Shown here: in pieces, positions 56,620-64,000 of the stretch | How the letters are laid out: every line of letters starts with the position of its first letter | How positions within the stretch are numbered: the stretch's first letter is position 1 | Assembly (NCBI GenBank): GCA_010909165.1 | Contig: VJWM01000011.1 | Span: 310,001 to 374,000 of the forward strand | Reading direction: 5' to 3' | Source of the DNA: Anthoceros angustus | Taxonomy: Eukaryota; Streptophyta; Anthocerotopsida; Anthocerotales; Anthocerotaceae | Length of the DNA: 64,000 bases | Position numbers and translations under genes: made by a program | Notes under the pieces: model-generated | The model's input: only the letters and a program-made list of their open reading frames with translations | The model's database searches: none | Told to the model about the DNA's origin: nothing

Positions 56620-59560
56620 CAACAGCGCAGATTGGTTTTGAAATGGCGGATCCAAATACCTTGGACTGTTTCCTAGCTGACTGGCTACGTGAGGGACCTG
56701 AGGTAGTGGCTCCACAGTGCAGATCCATGGAACAGTGATGCTAAGGACTTTGACATGAGGTAGAGGTTCCACAGTGCAGATCCATGGAACAGTGATCCCA
56801 AGAACTTGGACTGTCTTATGGCTGGGTGCTTGGGTACTTGATCATGAGGTGGACGCTCAACAGCGCAAATTTCATGAAACAGCGGATCCTAAGGACCTCT
56901 CCGTACTGACGGTTGGGTCGAACACACGAATTGAACTACGGACATCGATTAGAGCCACGTAGCAAAAGCCATTCAGTTCGAGGGAACTGAATCGTGTACC
57001 ACCTAAGTACAATAAAAATTGAGCTGATAGTGAAAATGAAATATATGTATAATATACATTTGTTATAGGATGAGAAGTAAAGTAATAAGAAGTAGATTTT
57101 ATTATTTCATCTCAGTTCAGTCGCACAATTGAGGATAAATAGTTTAATTTATTATTTGTAAATAGTTTAATTCAATAGTGAGTTGGATCTAGCCTTAATT
57201 ACATCTGCCACATCAGTTAACTACAGGCCACATCAGATTGTGTCCTTGTTGTAGTTCATGTAATTCAAATCCACTGGCCAATTAGCAGCTGTTCAACTAC
57301 ACCCAAACTATCAGTTTGACCTAAGTAAGAAACTGGACAGTTTTATGTTTGGCTGGCTGGGTGCTCATTATATCTCAAGTGTAGGCTCAGCCGTGCAAAT
57401 TGCATGAAACAATGGATGCAAAGAACTTGGAGAATTTCATAGTTGGAAACCGCAGATGCAAAGAACTTGGACAGTTTCATAGTTGGCCGGCTGGGTATGG
57501 CATACCAAAGAGGACAGAGGGGACGGGGCACTTTTTTCGCTCGCGAAACTTTTCTCCATACCACACGGCTTTCTTGTGTCCGATTTGGTAACCCGACCGA
57601 AATGAGGTAGCCAGCACGCACACCACGACCACTTGTACACAGAACTCCTTTTTTCCACGGTGTTGTTTCTTCGTGCGAGCAACAAGGAAAGTTTTTTTCA
57701 GACGTTATGCTCTTGTTTAGGCATGCTCCATGTGGTGCAAAACCGCAGCCATTTTTGGCGTTTTAGGTTAAATCTTGTAGAAGGTGGGAGCAGGGTTTAG
57801 GAAGGAGGGCAAGGAGCCTGGGCGGGTAGCTAGGGGTGAGGCACGTCTGTTGGGCATGAGGCGTGAGGCGTCAGTCTGTCAAACCAGTGGCTCTTTGTTT
57901 TCAAGTTGCAAGGATTGAAACATTTTCAAGCACACACACGTTTGGAAAAGAGAGTGTGTCCCCTTTGGTGCTTGGCCTTTCTTGGTTAGGGCGCCAAAGC
58001 GGACATTTCAGCATATGTTGTGAGGGTGCACCTCCGTACAGGAATCAATGGTATATTCTTCAAGATACCTACGCGTTGTACGGGTTTCGCGCAAAAAAAA
58101 TGCCCCATCCCCTCTGTCCTCTTTGGTATGCCATAGCTCGGTGCTCGTTATATCTCAAGTATACGCTCAGCCCTGCAAATTGCATGAAATAGCAGATGCA
58201 AAGAACTTGGACCGTTTCATAGTTGGCTGATTAGGTGACTGGAGGGAGAGGCTCGCTTATAGCAATTAAACAGCGGATTTCATAGCAATTAAACATAACA
58301 ATTAAACAAGCTGACACGATTGGATTGGATTTTCAATGAGCTAACACGATTGGATTGAACTCCAGCCTTTATCTCAGAGGGCTTGAGTTTTGGGCGCCCC
58401 TTTGTCAAAGAGTTTGGATTTTTTTGAAATAAAATTTGAACATTATCTAAAATATTTATAAGTTTAACAATAAATTATTGTAATTTTTTAATTTGACATC
58501 TATAATTAGAACCACTGAAAACACGTTACCTTCATGGCACAAAGAAGCAAGTACTTTCAAGTCCTATGGTAGGAAATTCCGCCCAATTGGACTAGAATAC
58601 ATTTCTTCCCCTTCATTGTTCCAGTCTAGAAGCTCAAGATGTAGCGTTGGCTAAGGAGGTCGCGGGATCCATCCCGGTGACCTATTTGTGCTCTTGAGCG
58701 CGAAGAGATTTACCCTAGTGGTTACAGGACTAATCACGCTAATTTTTTCGTGCCCCCGAATGGAGAGAGGTTTTCGAGCTATTGCCCTATTCGCGCCCCC
58801 AAATGCAAAGAGGTTTTCAAGCGCATAGATGTTTCCCCGCGTTCGAAATGCGGGTGGTTTTAGTATCCTGGCAGGCTTATTTTTTTAACGTGAAGACTGA
58901 GCTTTATAAGAAGAAAGGTTAGAGCACTAGCTCAGCACCAAAGAGCACAATATGAGGCGGGGTTGGATTGAAAGCTCTTTCCAAAGGTGCTAAAAAACCT
59001 AAGCTGGTGTGCGCGGATCAAGAAACAAAAACAACGAAACCACAAGAACCATTCCTCCCAAAGACGAGGCGGCAAAAAGCCAGGAGGCCTCAAAAGGCAC
59101 GCCTAACGATCAAACCAGCCAGTCTCTCCCTTATTCAAGGCGGATGGAAAACTTCTTGCTCCATGAAGGAACCATCCTTGGACCCTCAAAGAGAGGCAGT
59201 GATAAATCTCCTAAAATTGTCCAAGACAAAGATTCCAAGCCAACATGGTTGTGAGAACATTCAACGCTTATGAGAACTTGCGTCCATCTTTCGTGCACAC
59301 CATCTTCAAGGTTTAACCAACCAACCTTGAAATCTAGGCCAAGCTCGTAGTAGATTGATTTTGGCATACGAGTTTACTTCAACATTGAGCCAACCTTTGG
59401 CAACTTGTAGGCCAACCTACCCTGGACGAGCTCCTTCCACTTTCGAATTATGACACGCTTGCGTCCGTAGTTTTTTGGCAAAGTGTACAATTATTTTTTA
59501 TTTTTGTAAATAATAATAAAATTATAAAATTTGATGAAATAAAAAGGATTTGATTTTCAG
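56620..59560. repeat. About 3-kb repeat unit, copy 1
   Basis: Three blocks recur in the same order in copy 2. Block A is 56624-57076 (GGCCAACAGCGCAGATTGG start), block B 57775-58350 (CTTGTAGAAGGTGGGAGCAG) and block C 58350-59560 (GGCTTGAGTTTTGGGCGCCC to the AT-rich end near TTGATTTTC). Copies differ by many 1-20-base deletions and few substitutions. Block 57080-57770 is absent from copy 2. No intact coding region is present. Confidence 0.88.
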
Positions 59561-59568
59561 AAAATAGG

Positions 59569-62110
59569 CCAACAGCGCAGATTGGTTTTGAAATGGCGGA
59601 TCAAATACCTTGGACTGTTTCCTAGCTGACTGGCTACGTGAGGGACCTGAGGTAGTGGCTCCACAGTGCAGATCCATGGAACAGTGATGCTAAGGACTTT
59701 GACATGAGGTAGAGGTTCCACAGTGCAGATCCATGGAACAGTGATCCCAAGAACTTGGACTGTCTTATGGCTGGGTGCTTGGGTACTTGATCATGAGGTG
59801 GACGCTCAACAGCGCAAATTTCATGAAACAGCGGATCCTAAGGACCTCTCCGTACTGACGGTTGGGTCGAACACACGAATTGAACTACGGACATCGATTA
59901 GAGCCACGTAGAAAGCCATTCAGTTCGAGGGAACTGAACTGCACCTAAGTACAATAAAATTGAGCTGATAGTGAAATGAAATATATGTATAATATACATT
60001 TGTTATAGGATGAGAAGTATATCTAAAATTGTATTTTTTAATTAATTTAATTATTTTCTAAAGATGCACAGGTTTTGACACCATGGCCACAAAGGATGTG
60101 CTGCCATGGTATGCCCTGAGGATGTAAAATGTGGTGAACAAGATAGATTGACTGATGGGCATGGATCCAAAACTGATAAGTAATTGGAATAAGACCATCT
60201 CTAGAGACATCCGTAACCCTTGCTCATTCCCAGCGTGCGTGCATGCATAGTGGAGCAGTAAGAAGGTAACCACGCTCGGCTTCACGCCTGCCAGTCTCTC
60301 CCTTATTCAAGGCGGATGGAAAACTTCTTGCTCCATGTGATGCAGCAGCGCACTTAGTGGCGTTTAGGTTCTTGTAGAAGGTGGGAGCAGGGTTTAGGAA
60401 GGGGCAAGGAACGCAGGGGGTAGCTAGGGGTGAGGCACGTCTGTTGGGGCGAGGAAAGGCCAGGTCTCAAACCAGTGGCTCTTGTTTTCAAGTTGCAAGG
60501 ATTGAACATTTTCAAGCACACACGTTTGGAAAAGAGTGTCCTTTGGTGCTTGGCCTTTCTTGGTTAGGGCGCCAAAGCGGACATTTTCACATATGTTGTG
60601 AGGTGCACCGATGTGAATCAATGGTATATTCTTCAAGATACCACGCGTTGTTTCGCAAAAAATGCCCCATCCTCTGTCCTCTTTGGTATGCCATAGCTCG
60701 TCGTTATATCTCAAGTATCGTCAGCCCTGAAATTGCATGAAAATAGATGCAAAGAACTTGGACCGTTTCATAGTTGGTGATTAGGTGATTGGAGGGAGAG
60801 GCTCGCTTATAGCAATTAAACATAACAATTAAACATAACAATTAAACAAGTCGACACGATTGGATTGGATTTTCAATGAGCTAACACGATTGGATTGAAC
60901 TCATTTTATCTCGGAGGGCTTGAGTTTTGGGGCGCCCCTTTGTCAAAGAGTTTGGATTTTTTTGAAATAAAATTTGAACATTATCTAAAATATTTATAAG
61001 TTTAACAATAAATTATTGTAATTTTTTAATTTGACATCTATAATTAGAACCACTGAAAACACGTTACCTTCATGGCACAAAGAAGCAAGTACTTTCAAGT
61101 CCTATGGTAGGAAATTCCGCCCAATTGGACTAGAATACATTTCTTCCCTTCATTGTTCCAAATCTAGAAGCTCAAGATGTAGCGTTGGAGGTCGCGATCC
61201 ATCCCGGTGACCTATTTGTGCTCTTGAGCAAGAGATTTACCCTAGTGGTTACAGGACTAATCACGCTAATTTTTTCCGCCCGAGAGAGGTTTTCAGCTAT
61301 TGCCCTATTCCCCAAATGCAAAGAGGTTTTCAAGCATAGATGTTTCCGCGTCAAATGCGGGTGGTTTTAGTATCGGGCTTATTTTTTAACGTGAAGACTG
61401 AGCTTTATAAGAAGAAAGGTTAGAGCACTAGCTCAGCACCAAAGAGCACAATATGAGGGGCAGGTTGTGGATTGCGTAAAGAAGCTCTTTCCAAAGGTGC
61501 TAAAAAACCTAAGCTGGTGTGCGCGGATCAAGAAACAAAAACAACGAAACCACAAGAACCATTCCTCCCAAAGACAAGAGACTGTTTGCCGAACGCAACC
61601 AAAAGCCCAGAGAGGCCTCAAAAGGCACGTCTAACGATCCAAACTTAGCCAGGTCTCTCCCCTTATTCAAGACAGGATGGAAAACTTCTTGCTGCTACTC
61701 CATGAAGGAACCATCCTTGGACCCCTCAAAGAGAGGGGCAGCCGTGTGATAAATCTCCCTAAAATTGTCCAAGACAAAGATTCCAAGCCAACATGGTTGT
61801 GAGAACATTCAACGCTTCCGCAAGAACTTGCGTCCATCTTTCGTGCACACCATCTGTCACAAGGTTTAACCAACCAACCTTCGAAATCTAGGCCAAGCTC
61901 GTAGTAGATTGATTTTTGGCATACGAGTTTACTTCAACATTGAGCCAACCTTTGGCAACTTGTAGGCCAACCTACCCTGGACGAGCTCCTTCCACTTTCG
62001 AATTATGACACGCTTGCGTCCGTAGTTTTTTGGCAAAGTGTACAATTATTTTTTATTTTTAATAAATAATAATAAAATTATAAAATTTGATGAAAATAAA
62101 AAGGATTTGA
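59569..62110. repeat. About 3-kb repeat unit, copy 2
   Basis: Contains A' (59569-60020), a PPR scrap block D (about 60020-60300), B' (60360-60870) and C' (60880-62110). Block D recurs immediately after the unit (62245-62545). The order A-D-B-C then D suggests unequal crossing-over within an already repeated locus. Confidence 0.88.
60020..60300. pseudogene. PPR gene scraps (block D, first copy)
   Basis: On the plus strand GGTTTTGACACCATGGCCAC followed by AAAGGATGTGCTGCCATGG (60071-60109) matches the PPR gene segment encoding FDSMATKDVVTW. On the minus strand, about 60225-60290, AGVKPSVVTFLLLHYACTHAG resembles another PPR motif. The two pieces face opposite ways, so this is a rearranged remnant. 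Confidence 0.65.
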
Positions 62111-62244
62111 TTTTCGCCGAAAAGTGTAGGCCTATAACATTGTTTTCTTGCCCCTTGCAGTCTCGCAATAAAATTTTTGAATTAGATTAAGGTTTGATAA
62201 AAATAATAAATAATAAAAATTATTTTTATTTTGACCTGTGTGTT

Positions 62245-62576
62245 TTAGAATTTGAGAAGTATATCTAAAATTGTATTTTTTTTAATTAATTTAATTATTT
62301 TCTAAAGATGCACCCCAGGTTTTCGACACCATGGCCACAAAGGATGTGCTGCCATGGTATGCCCTGAGGATGTAAAATGTGGTGAACAAGATAGATTGAC
62401 TGATGGGCATGGATCCAAAACTGATAAGTAATTGGAATAAGACCATCTCTAGAGACATCCCGTAACCCTTGCTCATTCCCAGCGTGCGTGCATGCATAGT
62501 GGAGCAGTAAGAAGGTAACCACGCTCGGCTTCACGCCTGCCCTGAGCATCTCCTCAAACCCTAGCAAGCTTCGCAT
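62245..62576. pseudogene. PPR gene scraps (block D, second copy)
   Basis: Same arrangement as at 60020-60300: plus-strand QVFDTMATKDVLPWYAL (62310-62365), and minus-strand GFEEMLRAGVKPSVVTFLLL with HYACTHAGNEQG (about 62470-62570). Here the minus-strand piece is longer and includes FEEM, as in the PPR genes nearby. Confidence 0.7.
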
Positions 62577-62689
62577 GTGTAAAAGTGCTCGTTCGCACTA
62601 AGAATGAATCCAGAACGTAACGATCCACTGTTTCATAGCTAGACCCTGCCTCCCCCCTCCCCCTGAGACCGTTTTACGGCTAGACCCGA

Positions 62690-62895
62690 CTAGGAAGTAG
62701 GTTGATTGTCACGGGGCTCCTGCTTGTTCAAACATGCTCTGGACATGGCTGAAAAGTTTCAGGTCCCACACGATTTACTTGTACGGTTCTCATATTGTAC
62801 CGATGGGTATTCTTTTCGAGAGTTGCATCGGAAGTCCTGACAGGTAGAAAATGCCATCTATACGTGCCCTCAGCAACATTTCCTTCGTAGGTGTC
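62690..62895 (-). pseudogene. Decayed fragment of the TPST gene
   Basis: The segment aligns by eye with the TPST 3' exon and intron at about 49690-49880: TTCAAACATGCTCTGG(A/G)CATGGCTG, CAAGTCCCAAACG versus CAGGTCCCACACG, and intron words GCC(C/T)TCAGCAA(C/T)ATTTCC. The reading frame is interrupted. No other TPST exon was seen nearby. Confidence 0.75.
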
Positions 62896-63014
62896 CGAGG
62901 AAATACTTTCTCAGTATCTGATGCAGCCTAACACCGTTTGCTTTTATCATGGTCATGATGAATTATTTTATCCCTTTCTATCACACTTGAGCACTGGCTA
63001 CTCCTTCATTCTTC

Positions 63015-64000
63015 TCACGGTCGACCTTTACAACTGCAAGAACCAGTTGCGAATCGATGCACACGGTACCCATCCCTTACAACAATGTCTCTATGTTCAA
63101 GCTTTGACATGATCTCCGTGGAACTGTGGCAGTCACTGCACATGCGTAGATTCTTCGTGACCACTAGAGGTGTCCCACTTGGAGTGTTCAAGAGACCAAA
63201 CGCCAGAGCTAGCTTCTCAGCATGCCCACAAAGGACATCTTCCTTTTCAATCTCACACACTGGCTTCAACACCAACTTTGTGTGAGGTACGTGGCCTCCT
63301 TCCTGCTTCAGAAGTGCATTTGTGCTCTCTACCTTAAGTGCAACATCCTCTCTTCTTTCTCCCACCAAAAATCTATGTACCTGCTTATTCACCTCAATGG
63401 ACGCCACAGCAGGTTTCTTGTTAGCTCCTGCTATCTTTCTCTGTGTTTCAATCCTCTCTACATCAGTCCACCTACCTGCATCTGCATAGGCATAAGCCAT
63501 GAGCACATATCCCGATGCATGCTGAGGCTCCAGTCTAACAGCGCTTTCAAAACACCGAATCGCCCTCTCTAAATCCCCGTGATTTTTGCAGGAATTCAGC
63601 AAAGACCTCAATCCCACAACATTACCTTGGTCTTCACATGTTAATAGCATGTTCTCAGCCTCATCTAAATGGCCTGCACGCCCAAGAAGATCAATCATGC
63701 AATTGTAATGCTCAACAGTAGGTTTGATGCCATGCTGTTTAGCCATGGACCCAAAGAGCTTACGACCCTCGTCCACCAGTTCCTCATGACTGCATGCTAC
63801 TAAAAGGCAGGTAAAAGTAGCACCATCAGGCTGAATACCTGCAACTAACATCTCCTCAAAACAAGCTAGTGCTCTGTGACCTCATCACAAGTACCATACC
63901 CAGATATCAGGGCATTCCATGTCACCACATCCTTTGTGTTCATGCTGTCAAAACCTGGCGTGCATCTTCCAGTTCACCACATTTTGCATACATGTCCACC
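63015..64000 (-). pseudogene. Second PPR-DYW:KP gene, C-terminal part, two frameshifts, 5' end outside the window
   Basis: From 63851 to the stop at 63015 an intact frame gives 278 residues: one PPR, E motifs, KKPAVASIEV, then VLCGHAEKLALAFGLL, CSDCH and the end GSCSCKGRP. It is closely similar to the gene at 52699-56073 and keeps the GRP end typical of DYW:KP proteins. Upstream (63852-64000) the homology continues (VDMYAKCGELEDARQV, TKDVVTWNALISGYG), but single-base deletions relative to the paralogue near 63950 (a run of A on the plus strand) and near 63880 break the frame. It is either a young pseudogene or a gene with homopolymer sequencing errors. Confidence 0.8.

Noticed and set aside
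58636-58760. tRNA-derived SINE
   Set aside because: GTTGGCTAAGGAGG and GGGATCCATCCC hint at pol III boxes and the segment recurs at about 61165-61270, but that recurrence is explained by the 3-kb duplication. No independent copy or tail was seen.

Overview
The window is nuclear DNA from a land plant. It has spliced genes with many short GT-AG introns (about 60-350 bp), organelle-type PPR genes, plant-type tyrosylprotein sulfotransferase, NEET, GT106 and ABCB genes, and decayed Ty1/copia, Ty3/gypsy and PIF/Harbinger elements. Two PPR genes end in a DYW-type domain of the KP variant (C-termini GRL and GRP instead of DYW). That variant is known from hornworts, lycophytes and ferns and is tied to U-to-C RNA editing. 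The style of the other PPR gene also looks fern-like. I therefore infer a seed-free plant, most likely a fern, with a hornwort or lycophyte possible. No species is assigned.

Layout. 1-380: end of a Ty1/copia gag-protease fragment. 1324-3866 (-): TauE/SafE sulfite-exporter-type membrane protein. 3.9-9.8 kb: gene-free, with small tandem and inverted repeats. 9.99-11.4 kb: decayed PIF/Harbinger element with divergent Myb/SANT and DDE transposase relics. 11.9-12.85 kb: satellite-like repeats. 13.06-16.45 kb (-): frameshifted Ty3/gypsy pol. 17.8 kb: orphan Q-rich reading frame.

20.7-49.1 kb is the gene-rich core: ABCB transporter (+), malonyl-CoA decarboxylase (+), PLS/E-type PPR protein (+), ribosomal protein eS26 (-), P4-ATPase flippase (-), PDCD2-type chaperone (+, divergent from the flippase), GT106/O-fucosyltransferase-like Golgi enzyme (+) and a plastid NEET CDGSH protein (+).

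49.3-52.1 kb (-) is tyrosylprotein sulfotransferase. It is divergent from an intronless 1,124-residue PPR protein (52.7-56.1 kb, +). That protein carries two tandem OSB-type PDF motifs at its N-terminus and a DYW:KP domain at its C-terminus, and it is the most interesting object in the window.

56.6-62.5 kb is a roughly 3-kb non-coding unit present twice in tandem and carrying PPR gene scraps. It is followed by a decayed fragment of the sulfotransferase gene (62.7-62.9 kb) and by the C-terminal part of a second DYW:KP PPR gene (63.0-64.0 kb, -) with two frameshifts and its 5' end outside the window.

Most genes here are unrelated housekeeping or organelle-biogenesis functions, and there is no operon logic. 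Exon models were built by hand from homology, reading phase and splice consensus. Individual boundaries could be off by a base or by an alternative site, but phases close for ABCB, malonyl-CoA decarboxylase, eS26, flippase, PDCD2, GT106 and NEET.
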